Below, one piece after another: positions 27,306-35,471 of a DNA stretch of 64,000 nucleotides; position 1 is the first letter of the stretch; every line of letters begins with the position of its first letter. The DNA comes from Sphingomonas corticis (GTDB taxonomy: Bacteria; Pseudomonadota; Alphaproteobacteria; Sphingomonadales; Sphingomonadaceae), in assembly GCF_012035195.1 (NCBI RefSeq), contig NZ_JAAVJH010000004.1, positions 186,001 to 250,000 on the forward strand, given 5' to 3'. A program made the translations under genes and the position numbers. The notes below the pieces were generated by a model. It was given only the letters and a program-made list of their open reading frames with translations. It ran no database searches and was not told the DNA's origin.

Positions 27306-27361
27306 GTTTTTCCTCCCCCGTAACGGCCGGTTTCCGCCGGCGCCTTGTCCCTGAACGCTCA

Positions 27362-27379
27362 ATTGGGAGCGCTTCCAAT
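27362..27379. promoter_or_regulatory. LacI-family operator upstream of the TonB receptor
   Basis: ATTGGGAGCGCTTCCAAT, an 18-base palindrome with one mismatched pair, in the divergent region between the receptor (start 27305) and the P450 gene (start 27544). Its core matches the sites at 20006 and 21859. Confidence 0.8.
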
Positions 27380-27543
27380 CGAGTAGCACAAACTTACGCG
27401 GGCGCAATGGATTTCCGATCCTTCGCCCGCGCCAGCAGGTTGCTGCCAATTTGGTCGGACGAACAAAAAACTGGAAAGGGTCGGGAAAACGTGGTCCATT
27501 CGCGGCACCGGGAACACGCCGGGACCAGCGAGGGGAGGGCGTC

Positions 27544-28830
27544 ATGGCGAGTGCGATGGCCGTGGGGGGCGAGTGGGCGGTGCCGGGGGACAAGGCCGCG
27601 TTCGACCGCGCGATCGTCGATTCCGCCAACTACGCGCAGGAGGCGCGCTATCACGCCATTATGACGACGCTGCGACGCGACGCGCCGCTGTACCGCTGCG
27701 AACCCGCCGGCTTCCGCCCGTTCCGCGTGGTCAGCCGCCACGCCGACATCAGGCGGGTGGAGCTGGATCACCGCACCTTCGTCAACTACCCGCGCATGAA
27801 CCTGCAGCCGCTGGAGATGGAGGAGCGGGTGATGGCGGCGACCGGCGGGCGCCGCTACACCGCGCGTCACCTCGTCGTGATGGATCATCCGGACCATCAC
27901 CATTATCGCAGCCTGACGCAGCGCTGGTTCACGGCCAAGCAGCTGCGCCCGCTCGAGGATCGCATCCGCGAGCTGGCGCGCGAGGCGGTGGACGACATGG
28001 CGGCGCGCGACGGCGCCTGCGACTTCGTCCACGACGTCGCGCTATGGTTCCCGCTGCGCGTGATCCTGATGACGCTGGGGCTGGGGCGCGAGGACGAGAA
28101 GTTCCTGATGAAGATCACCCAGGAGATCTTCGGCCCCGACGATCCCGACAGCCGCCGCTCGGCCGATCCGAACGCGCGGTTCGAGACCATCGCGGAGTTC
28201 AGCCGCTGGTGCGACGCGTTGACCGCGGCGCGCCGCGACGCACCGGGCGACGATGTCGCGACGGTGATCGCGAACGCCGCCGCGCCCGACGGCGGCCCGA
28301 TCGCGAGCGTCGATGCCATGGCCTATTACCTCATCATCGCGACCGCCGGGCACGACACCACCAGCTCCTCCGCGTCCGCCGGCCTGCTGGAACTGATCCG
28401 TCATCCCGCGGAGCTGCGGAAGCTGCGCGCCGATCCGGCGCTGCTACCCAACGCGGTGGACGAGATCGTGCGCTGGTCCAGCCCGGTGAAGCACTTCTTC
28501 CGTACCGCCGCATCCGACACGGAGGTGGCAGGCGAGCCGGTCGCCGCGGGCGAGCATCTGATGATGGCCTATCCCTCCGCCAATCGCGACGAGGCGGTGT
28601 TCGACGATCCGTTCGCCTTCCGCGTCGATCGCCGCAACGCGCGCGAGCACCTGGCCTTCGGCTACGGCCCGCACCTGTGCCTGGGGCAGCACCTCGCCAA
28701 GCTGGAGCTGCGCATCCTGTTCGAGGAGTTGCTGGCCCGGTTCGATCGCTTCGAACTGGCCGGCGAGCCGGCGTGGACGCAGTCGAGCTTCGTTTCCGGC
28801 ATGAAGCGGCTGCCGATCCGCTACGCTTGA
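27544..28830 (+). CDS. Cytochrome P450
   Basis: A 428-residue soluble bacterial P450. The I-helix oxygen motif is AGHDTT (268-273), the ExxR pair is E307/R310 (EIVR), and the haem ligand is C379 in FGYGPHLCLG. It hydroxylates an unknown, probably hydrophobic compound and needs a ferredoxin and reductase, which are not encoded here. The ATG at 27544 follows GAGGGGAGGG. A TetR gene follows 36 bases later, then a TonB receptor and an SDR on the same strand: a plausible uptake-hydroxylation-dehydrogenation set. Confidence 0.93.
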   Translation: MASAMAVGGEWAVPGDKAAFDRAIVDSANYAQEARYHAIMTTLRRDAPLYRCEPAGFRPFRVVSRHADIRRVELDHRTFVNYPRMNLQPLEMEERVMAATGGRRYTARHLVVMDHPDHHHYRSLTQRWFTAKQLRPLEDRIRELAREAVDDMAARDGACDFVHDVALWFPLRVILMTLGLGREDEKFLMKITQEIFGPDDPDSRRSADPNARFETIAEFSRWCDALTAARRDAPGDDVATVIANAAAPDGGPIASVDAMAYYLIIATAGHDTTSSSASAGLLELIRHPAELRKLRADPALLPNAVDEIVRWSSPVKHFFRTAASDTEVAGEPVAAGEHLMMAYPSANRDEAVFDDPFAFRVDRRNAREHLAFGYGPHLCLGQHLAKLELRILFEELLARFDRFELAGEPAWTQSSFVSGMKRLPIRYA

Positions 28831-28832
28831 TC

Positions 28833-28848
28833 TTGGTTGCTTGACCAA
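28833..28848. promoter_or_regulatory. Dyad before the TetR gene (candidate operator)
   Basis: TTGGTTGCTTGACCAA: arms TTGGT and ACCAA with a 6-base spacer, in the 36-base gap between P450 and tetR. It shares the TTGGT/ACCAA words with the dyad at 29575-29593, so it may be an autoregulatory site. Confidence 0.5.
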
Positions 28849-28866
28849 CGTTGCCCCGTCGCGAGA

Positions 28867-29559
28867 ATGGCCGCCATGTCGAGAAACGCTGCCACTCCGG
28901 CAAAGCCCGCCACCAGCCGCCGTGGCCGGCGCGAGGGGGCCGGTTCGACGTCGGCGACGACGATCATCAAGGCGACCGCCGCTCTGATGCGCGAGCGGGA
29001 CACGCTCGACATCTCCTTCGTCGAGATCGGCCAGCGCGCCGGCCTGCCGCCCGGACTGATCGGCTATTATTTCGGCAACAAGGAAGGGTTGCTGTTCGCG
29101 GTGCTGGAGCGCGACGTGAAGGACGCGCTCGGCCAGCTGGACGCGCTGGCCGCGTCGGACTGGAACCCGGTCGACAAGATGCGGCTGCACCTGCGCGGGA
29201 TCGTCCGCGCCTATTGGAAGACGCCGTATTTCAACCGGCTGCTTCAGGCGATGACACGCGATGCCGCGCCCGAGCGGGTGGAGCGGATCGCCGCGGAATT
29301 CATCCGGCCGATGACGAGCGCGCAGGGCGCGATCATCGACGAGGGCGTCGCCGCGGGGCTGTTCCGCCCGGTGGACAAGATGCTGTTCTACTTCTCAGTG
29401 GTGGGCGCCGCGGACGAACTGCACTCCTCGCGCTTCATCGCGTCCGCCGTGTACGGCGTCGACGGCGTGGACGCGGAGCTGCACCGCGATCACGCCGCGC
29501 ATGTCGCCGACGTGTTCCTTCGCACCCTGCTGATCGATCCGGCCAAGGCCGCCACCTAG
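28867..29559 (+). CDS. TetR family transcriptional regulator
   Basis: A 230-residue TetR-type regulator: the N-terminal DNA-binding domain holds ISFVEIGQRAGLPPGLIGYYF and the NKEGLLFAVLE helix typical of the family, and the helical ligand domain follows. Its long basic N-terminal tail (about 25 residues, RRGRREG) is a little unusual. I start it at the ATG at 28867; an ATG three codons later is possible. Dyads with TTGGT/ACCAA words before this gene and before the following receptor suggest it controls both. Confidence 0.88.
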   Translation: MAAMSRNAATPAKPATSRRGRREGAGSTSATTIIKATAALMRERDTLDISFVEIGQRAGLPPGLIGYYFGNKEGLLFAVLERDVKDALGQLDALAASDWNPVDKMRLHLRGIVRAYWKTPYFNRLLQAMTRDAAPERVERIAAEFIRPMTSAQGAIIDEGVAAGLFRPVDKMLFYFSVVGAADELHSSRFIASAVYGVDGVDAELHRDHAAHVADVFLRTLLIDPAKAAT

Positions 29560-29574
29560 CCGCTTGCTTCCGAC

Positions 29575-29593
29575 CCAACCTGTGTTAGGTTGG
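29575..29593. promoter_or_regulatory. Candidate TetR operator overlapping a promoter
   Basis: CCAACCTGTGTTAGGTTGG, a perfect 7-base-arm palindrome with a 5-base spacer, 41 bases before the TonB receptor ATG. A possible promoter, TTGCTT (about 29564-29569) and TAGGTT 16 bases on, overlaps it, so binding would block transcription. A second inverted pair, GGTTG and CAACC, overlaps its right arm. Confidence 0.65.
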
Positions 29594-29634
29594 CTACGCA
29601 ACCAAAAAAATGGTGCGGCATCGGGAGGGGCAGG

Positions 29635-31998
29635 ATGAAGCAACGGGGATGCGCCGGGTTGATGGTCTCGGCAGCCGCCATGGTCGTCTCGCAAACGGCG
29701 ATGGCGCAAACGGCGACGTCCGATGCCGCCACGGCGTCGCAGGACGGCGGCACGCGCGGAGCGATCGTCGACCAGCCCGCCGACGACGGCACGATCCAGG
29801 ACATCGTCGTCACCGCGCAGCGGCGCGAGGCCAATTTGCAGGACGTGCCGGTGGCCGTCACCGCCGCGGACAGCGCGGCGCTGGCGGAGGCGCGGGTCGA
29901 CAACATCGTCAACGTGTCCGCGATCACCCCCTCGGTCACCTTTCGCGTGACGAACAACGCGGTGTCGTCCAGCTCCATCCAGATCCGCGGTATCGGCACG
30001 TCGGGCAACAGCCGCTCGTTCGAGGGTGCGGTCGGCGTCTTCATCGACGGCGTGTACCGCACCCGGTCGGGACAGGCGTTGCAGACCTTCCTCGACGTCG
30101 ATTCGCTGCAGATCCTGCGCGGACCACAGGGCACGCTGTTCGGCAAGAACACGACGGCGGGCGCAGTGCTCATCACCTCGGTCGCGCCGTCGTTCGATCG
30201 GGTGACCGGCAACGTGCAGGTCGATTACGGCAATTACGACACGCTGATCGCCAAGGCCGCGATCTCCGCGCCGATCAACGAGAAGGTCGCGATCCGCGCG
30301 GCCGGCCTCTACCGCCGCAACGACGGGTTCTACCGCGATCCGAACAGCGGCCGCGACTATAACGACGACGAGACCTATGCCGGCAAGGTGCAGCTGCGGC
30401 TGGCGGCGGGCGAGGACATCGACGTGCGCCTGATCGGCGACTTCGCGCGCTCCGACGGCCGATGCTGCTACGGCACCGCGGACATTCCCGCCGCCGGCCC
30501 GACGCAGGCGATCGTCGACGCACTGATCCGCCAGCGCGGGCTGCAGCCGCCCAGCCGGGACAAGGACCGCTACGAGGCGGTGCTCTCGCGCGACGGCAAT
30601 CAGCGCGTCTCCGACTATGGCGCGACGCTGCTGGTCGACTGGGACATCGGCGAGAACCGCCTGTCCTCGATCACCGGGCTGCGCCGCTACCGTTTCTCGC
30701 AGATCGGCGTGGACGCCGATTTCTCGGGCGCGGACATCTTCGCGCTGGACGAGACCTTCCGCAGCAACTTCTTCAGCCAGGAACTGACCTTCACCGGCGA
30801 GTTCGAGGGCGCGGTGAAGGCGAACTACGTCTTCGGCGGCTTCTTCTCCGACGAGACGATCCGCGCGACCCGGCGACTGTTCTTCGGCACGCAGGCGCAG
30901 CCCTATTTCGACATCCTGCTCGGCGCGCGCGGCCTGCCCGCCGGGACCGCGCAGGCGCCCGCCGGCCAGTTCGACGACGAGCGGATGCGCGCGGGTGGCA
31001 CGTCCTACGCCGCCTTCATCAACTGGGACGTGAAGCTGTCCGACGCCTTCAGCGTCATCGCCGGCATCCGCTACACGCGCGAGGAGAAGTACGGCAGCTT
31101 CCGCAACGCCTTCTTCACGTCGCTGCCGCGCACGCCGTTCCGGCTGCTGGGCGCCGCGCCGGGGCCGGCGTACGATGCGCAGAACGATCGCAACGCGCTG
31201 TCGGGCACGGCGGGCGTGCAGTTCCGCCCGGCCGACACGGCCATGCTCTACGCGACGTACAACCGCGGCTTCAAGGCGGGCGGCGTCAACATCGACCAGA
31301 ACGCTGCCGGCGGCCGCGCCAACAACCCGGCCGAGGTGCCCGGCGGCGTGCCGCGCGACCCGCGGTTCGCGCCGGAAACGGTCGACAGTTTCGAGGTGGG
31401 CGCGAAGCTGGACCTGTTCGACCGGCGCGCGCGCCTGAACCTCGCCGCCTTCCACTCCGACATCCGCAACCTGCAGGTCGCGCAGTTCCTGGGCGTGCAG
31501 TTCGCCATCTTCAACGCCCAGCGCGCGAAGGTGACAGGCGTGGAGGGCGAGGGCACGCTGCGGATCGGCGATGCGCTGACGCTCAACGCCTCGGGCACGT
31601 GGTTGCCGGAGGCGAGCTACGGCGTCGATCCGCTGCTGGGCGCCCCGCTGTCCGGCCGCCGCTTCGCCGCGACGCCCAAGTTCCAGGGGAATGCCGGCGT
31701 CAATCTCGAGAAGCCGTTCAACTACGATTACTCGCTCGTCGGCCGCGTCCAGGTGCAGTATGTCGGCCCACACTTCACCACCACGGTCAGCAACGCGACG
31801 CAGGACGAATATGCGCTGCTGAACCTCAACATCGGCGTGCAGGCGGCGGCGGGATGGCGGGTGGAACTCTATGCCACCAACCTGTTCGACGAGATCATCT
31901 ACTCGCGCCACTTCCTGACGCCGCTGCAGACCGGCGACCAGAACGTCTATCTCGGTCCGCCGCGGCAGTACGGCCTGTCGGTGCGGCACAACTTCTGA
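29635..31998 (+). CDS. TonB-dependent receptor
   Basis: A 787-residue outer-membrane receptor: signal peptide to about residue 26 (ending MAQ), TonB-box-like DIVVTAQRREANLQDVPVAV, a plug with the motifs IQIRGIGTSG and LRGPQGTLFGKNTTAG, and a barrel ending in SVRHNF. This plug style is that of the many sphingomonad receptors linked to catabolic genes. GGGAGGGGCAGG precedes the ATG. Between the TetR regulator and an SDR; the ligand is probably the hydrophobic compound handled by the P450 and SDR, by inference. Confidence 0.92.
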   Translation: MKQRGCAGLMVSAAAMVVSQTAMAQTATSDAATASQDGGTRGAIVDQPADDGTIQDIVVTAQRREANLQDVPVAVTAADSAALAEARVDNIVNVSAITPSVTFRVTNNAVSSSSIQIRGIGTSGNSRSFEGAVGVFIDGVYRTRSGQALQTFLDVDSLQILRGPQGTLFGKNTTAGAVLITSVAPSFDRVTGNVQVDYGNYDTLIAKAAISAPINEKVAIRAAGLYRRNDGFYRDPNSGRDYNDDETYAGKVQLRLAAGEDIDVRLIGDFARSDGRCCYGTADIPAAGPTQAIVDALIRQRGLQPPSRDKDRYEAVLSRDGNQRVSDYGATLLVDWDIGENRLSSITGLRRYRFSQIGVDADFSGADIFALDETFRSNFFSQELTFTGEFEGAVKANYVFGGFFSDETIRATRRLFFGTQAQPYFDILLGARGLPAGTAQAPAGQFDDERMRAGGTSYAAFINWDVKLSDAFSVIAGIRYTREEKYGSFRNAFFTSLPRTPFRLLGAAPGPAYDAQNDRNALSGTAGVQFRPADTAMLYATYNRGFKAGGVNIDQNAAGGRANNPAEVPGGVPRDPRFAPETVDSFEVGAKLDLFDRRARLNLAAFHSDIRNLQVAQFLGVQFAIFNAQRAKVTGVEGEGTLRIGDALTLNASGTWLPEASYGVDPLLGAPLSGRRFAATPKFQGNAGVNLEKPFNYDYSLVGRVQVQYVGPHFTTTVSNATQDEYALLNLNIGVQAAAGWRVELYATNLFDEIIYSRHFLTPLQTGDQNVYLGPPRQYGLSVRHNF

Positions 31999-32018
31999 TC
32001 GATGGAAGGAGCGCGCGC

Positions 32019-32855
32019 ATGACCGATCATCTCGCCGGCAAGACCATCGTCGTCACCGGGGGGGGCGGCGGCTTCGGCCGCCTGGTGTCGCAGAAGGCCG
32101 CGGCGCGCGGAGCGCTGGTCACCTGCGGCGACGTCGACGCGGCGGCGGCGCAGGCCACGGCGGACCTGATCGCCGCGGCGGGCGGACGCGCGCAGGCGCT
32201 GGGCGCGGACGTGACCCGGCCCGATCAGGTCGCCGCGCTGGTGCGCGCCAGCGTCGACCGGCACGGCGGCATCGACGTGATGGTCAACAACGCCGGCATC
32301 ATGCCGCTCGGCTTCTTCGCCGACCACGAGAAGGGGCACGCGGCGTGGCTGCGCTGCATCGACATCAACGTGAAGGGCGTGCTGAACGGCATGGTCGCCG
32401 CGTACGATCCGATGATGGCGGCGGGGCGCGGGCAGATCGTCAACATCTCGTCGATCTACGGCAACTTCCCGGTGATCGGCGCCGCGGCTTATGGCGCCAG
32501 CAAGGCGGCGGTGAACTTCCTGTCCGAATCCTTCCGCATCGAGACGCGCGGGCGGATCAAGGTGACGACGGTGAAGCCCACCGGGGTGCCCGCCACCGGA
32601 CTGAGCGGGTCGATCGTCAACCGCGCGGCGGTGGTCGGCATCCTGGGCCACAACATGGCCGCCTATGGCGAGATGGCGGCGATGATGGCGGATGGGTCGC
32701 TGCCGCCCGAGCGGCTGGACGCCGCGCGGATGGACTATCAGTCGCTCGCGCCCGACCACATCGCCGATGCCGTGATCCACGCGATCGACCAGCCGTGGGG
32801 CGTCTCGATCGCCGAGGTGACGGTGCGCGCGGCCGGAGATCATTTCATCCTGTAG
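32019..32855 (+). CDS. Short-chain dehydrogenase/reductase
   Basis: A 278-residue classical SDR. Cofactor loop TGGGGGFG (residues 13-20), NNAG motif (90-93), and catalytic S145, Y158 and K162 (YGASK). It oxidises or reduces an alcohol or ketone, plausibly the product of the P450 reaction. It lies 20 bases after the receptor, with GGAAGGAG as ribosome site, so it belongs to the same operon. The next gene is convergent; the 64 bases between hold no clear terminator. Confidence 0.9.
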   Translation: MTDHLAGKTIVVTGGGGGFGRLVSQKAAARGALVTCGDVDAAAAQATADLIAAAGGRAQALGADVTRPDQVAALVRASVDRHGGIDVMVNNAGIMPLGFFADHEKGHAAWLRCIDINVKGVLNGMVAAYDPMMAAGRGQIVNISSIYGNFPVIGAAAYGASKAAVNFLSESFRIETRGRIKVTTVKPTGVPATGLSGSIVNRAAVVGILGHNMAAYGEMAAMMADGSLPPERLDAARMDYQSLAPDHIADAVIHAIDQPWGVSIAEVTVRAAGDHFIL

Positions 32856-32919
32856 GGCGGCAGCCGGCTCTAAACGTAACGACATCGCCTTACCCAACGG
32901 GACCCCAAGATCGACCTGG

Positions 32920-34329
32920 CTAGCGCGCCACCGTGCGAACGTCGGCCTCCGACCAGCCGCCGCCCATCGCCTGGTAGAGCGCGACGAGGCTGGCGAGACC
33001 GTCGGTGCGCGCCTGCACCAGCGACAGCTCGGCGTTCAGCAGGCTGCGCTGCGCGTCCAGCTGCTCGATATAGGCGGAATAGCCCGCGCGATAGCGGTTG
33101 GAGGCGTTCTGCAACGCGCCGCGGGCGGCGGCGGTCTGGTCGGCGAGGGCAGCGGCCTGCTCGCCGGTGCGGCGCACCGCCGCCAGCGCATCGTCCACCT
33201 CCCTGAATGCCTGAAGCGCGGCGCGGCGATAGGCGAAGGCGGCCTGGTCGCGCCGCGCCGTCGCCGCCCGCTCCTGCGCGCGCAGCCGCCCGCCGTCGAA
33301 GATCGGCGCGAGGATGCTGGCGCCCAGCGAGAAGACGCCGACCGGATCGGACAGCGCGGTGGACAGCACCAGCCCGGCCGATCCGGTGAGCGCCAGGTTG
33401 GGCAGCATCGCCGCCCGCTGGCTGTCGAGCGACCAGTCGGCGGCGACCAGCGTCTGCTCGGCCTGGAACAGGTCGGGACGGCGGCGCAGCAGGTCGGCGG
33501 GCAGGCCGTCGGGCACCGGCGGCGCCAGCAGCCGGTCGAGCGGCAGCCCGCGCGGGATCGTGCCGGGTGCATCGCCGGTCAGCTGCGACAGCGCATTCTC
33601 CAGCCGGCTGATCGCCAGCTGCGCCGCGGGAACCAGCTGCGCCGTGGCGCTGTATTCGGCCTGCGCCTGGCGATATTCCAGCCGCGAGGAATAGCCGCTC
33701 TCGAACCGGCGGCGCGCAATCCGCTGCGCGTCCGCCCGCGCCGCCAGCGTGGCGCGCGCGATCGCCAGCCGCTGGTCGAGCGCGCGCAGCGTGATGTAGC
33801 CGGTCGCCACGCTGGCCGCCGTGGCCAGGCGGACAGTATCGCGCGCGCCCTCGCTGGCGAGCAGCTGCGCCCGCGCCGCGGCACCGGCGAGGCGCAGCCG
33901 GCCGAACAGGTCCAGGTCGTAGCTCGCCGTCACCCCGGGCTGCGCGCCGACCGCGCGGCTGGGCGTGCCGAAGGGGCTGAGCGTCTGTCCCTGCGTTTCC
34001 GGTACGGTGCCGCCGACCTGCGGCAGCAGCTGTGCGCGCGCGAGCGCCTCGGCGGCGCGCGCCTCCTCCACCCGCGCCGCGGCGATCTGGAGATCGACGT
34101 TGCCGGCCAGCGCGCGCTCGATCAGCGCGATCAGCGCGGGATCGCCGAACGCCCGCCACCAGTCGACGCGGACCGGGCCGCCGGCGGGCAATGCGGTGCG
34201 CCACGCGGGCGGCGGCACCACCGCCGACGACGCGGGTGCCGCGGCGCGGGGGCCGGGCAAGGTGCATCCCGCCAGCGCGCCGGCGAGCGCGGGCGGGGCG
34301 GCGAGGAGCAGCGGGGCGAGCCGCCTCAT
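32920..34329 (-). CDS. Outer-membrane efflux lipoprotein, NodT family
   Basis: A 469-residue TolC-like outer-membrane factor with a lipoprotein signal: lipobox LAGC with C22. Two OEP repeats of long helices follow. It overlaps the upstream membrane-fusion gene by ATGA and completes an MFS-type tripartite pump (EmrB, EmrA, outer-membrane channel). Confidence 0.9.
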   Translation of the reverse strand: MRRLAPLLLAAPPALAGALAGCTLPGPRAAAPASSAVVPPPAWRTALPAGGPVRVDWWRAFGDPALIALIERALAGNVDLQIAAARVEEARAAEALARAQLLPQVGGTVPETQGQTLSPFGTPSRAVGAQPGVTASYDLDLFGRLRLAGAAARAQLLASEGARDTVRLATAASVATGYITLRALDQRLAIARATLAARADAQRIARRRFESGYSSRLEYRQAQAEYSATAQLVPAAQLAISRLENALSQLTGDAPGTIPRGLPLDRLLAPPVPDGLPADLLRRRPDLFQAEQTLVAADWSLDSQRAAMLPNLALTGSAGLVLSTALSDPVGVFSLGASILAPIFDGGRLRAQERAATARRDQAAFAYRRAALQAFREVDDALAAVRRTGEQAAALADQTAAARGALQNASNRYRAGYSAYIEQLDAQRSLLNAELSLVQARTDGLASLVALYQAMGGGWSEADVRTVAR

Positions 34330-35471
34330 CGCGAAGCCGTATCGACGCGCGCCTGCACCGACATGCCGGGGCGCAGCCGGGCAGCGAGCGGCTGCCCCGC
34401 GTCGATGCGCAGGCGCACCGCGATGCGCTGCGGCACCTTGGTGAAATTGCCCGTCGCGTTGTCCGACTTGAGCACCGCGAACTCGCTGCCCGCCGCGGGG
34501 GAGATGCGCTCCACCCGCGCGGTGAGCCGGGCGTTATCCAGCCCGTCCACGGTGAAGCTGGCACGCTGCCCGACCGCGATGCGCGCGGTCTGCGCCTCCT
34601 TGTAATTGGCGATGATCCACACGTCCGCGGGGACGAGGAACATCAGCTGCGATCCCGCCGTCACATACTGGCCGACGCGCACGCCCACCTCGCTCAGCCG
34701 CCCCGCCTCCGGCGCGCGAACGACGGTGTTGGCAAGGTCGATCTGCGCCAGCCGCAGCGCTGCCCGGGCGCCGGAGACGCCCGCCTGCTGGCCGCCGCGC
34801 CCCACCTCCACCGTGCGGATGTCCTGGCGCGCGATCTCCCGCGCCGCGGTCGCCTGCGCGACGCCCGCCTGCGCCTGGCGCAGCGCGGCTAGCGTCTGGT
34901 CGCGCTCGCGCAGCGAGACGGATCCGTCGGACACGAGGTCGTTGACGCGGTTCATGTCGGCGCGCGCGCGCATCAGCTGCGCCTGCGCATTCTGCACCGC
35001 CGCGTCCTGCGCCTGCAGGCTGGCGGCGCGACTGGCGGCCTGCTGGCGGCTGTTGGCCAGCGTCGCCTGCTGCGCCGCCACCGCAGCCTCCGCCTGGCCG
35101 ACGCGCTGGGCGTAGGTGCGCCGGTCGATCTGCACCAGCGGCTGGCCCGCGCGCACCGGCTCGAAATCGCGCACCGCCACCGCGGTGACGTAACCGGACA
35201 CCTGCGGCGCCACCACCGTCACGCGCCCGCGGACATAGGCGTTGTCGGTCGACTGATAGGCGCTGGTGAACGGCCAGATGCGCCACGCCGCCAGCACCGC
35301 GGCGACGCCCGCCACCGCCAGCAGCGCGACGACCAGCCCCGCCGACAGCGACAGCCGCGGCGGCGACCAGCCGGACCCGGCGGGCGGCGCGGCGGGCGCG
35401 GCCGCCGTGTCCTCGGCGATCTTCTCCTCCGTGGCGGGGGTGGCGGAAACGGGGGACGTCGCGTCGCTCAT
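34326..35471 (-). CDS. EmrA-type membrane fusion protein (HlyD family)
   Basis: A 381-residue periplasmic adaptor anchored by one N-terminal membrane helix (about residues 45-68) after a Pro/Ala-rich cytoplasmic tail. The lipoyl half-motifs (VVAPQVSGYV and VVRAPEAGRLSEVGVRVGQYV) flank a long coiled-coil from about 125 to 230. It links the inner-membrane MFS pump to the outer-membrane channel. ATGA overlaps on both sides show strict co-translation with emrB and the NodT gene. Confidence 0.9.
   Translation of the reverse strand: MSDATSPVSATPATEEKIAEDTAAAPAAPPAGSGWSPPRLSLSAGLVVALLAVAGVAAVLAAWRIWPFTSAYQSTDNAYVRGRVTVVAPQVSGYVTAVAVRDFEPVRAGQPLVQIDRRTYAQRVGQAEAAVAAQQATLANSRQQAASRAASLQAQDAAVQNAQAQLMRARADMNRVNDLVSDGSVSLRERDQTLAALRQAQAGVAQATAAREIARQDIRTVEVGRGGQQAGVSGARAALRLAQIDLANTVVRAPEAGRLSEVGVRVGQYVTAGSQLMFLVPADVWIIANYKEAQTARIAVGQRASFTVDGLDNARLTARVERISPAAGSEFAVLKSDNATGNFTKVPQRIAVRLRIDAGQPLAARLRPGMSVQARVDTASR

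Noticed and set aside
22887..27323. 1478-codon open frame on the plus strand opposite halogenase and TonB receptor
   Set aside because: Same codon-bias shadow effect; the minus-strand genes have complete motifs and proper starts.
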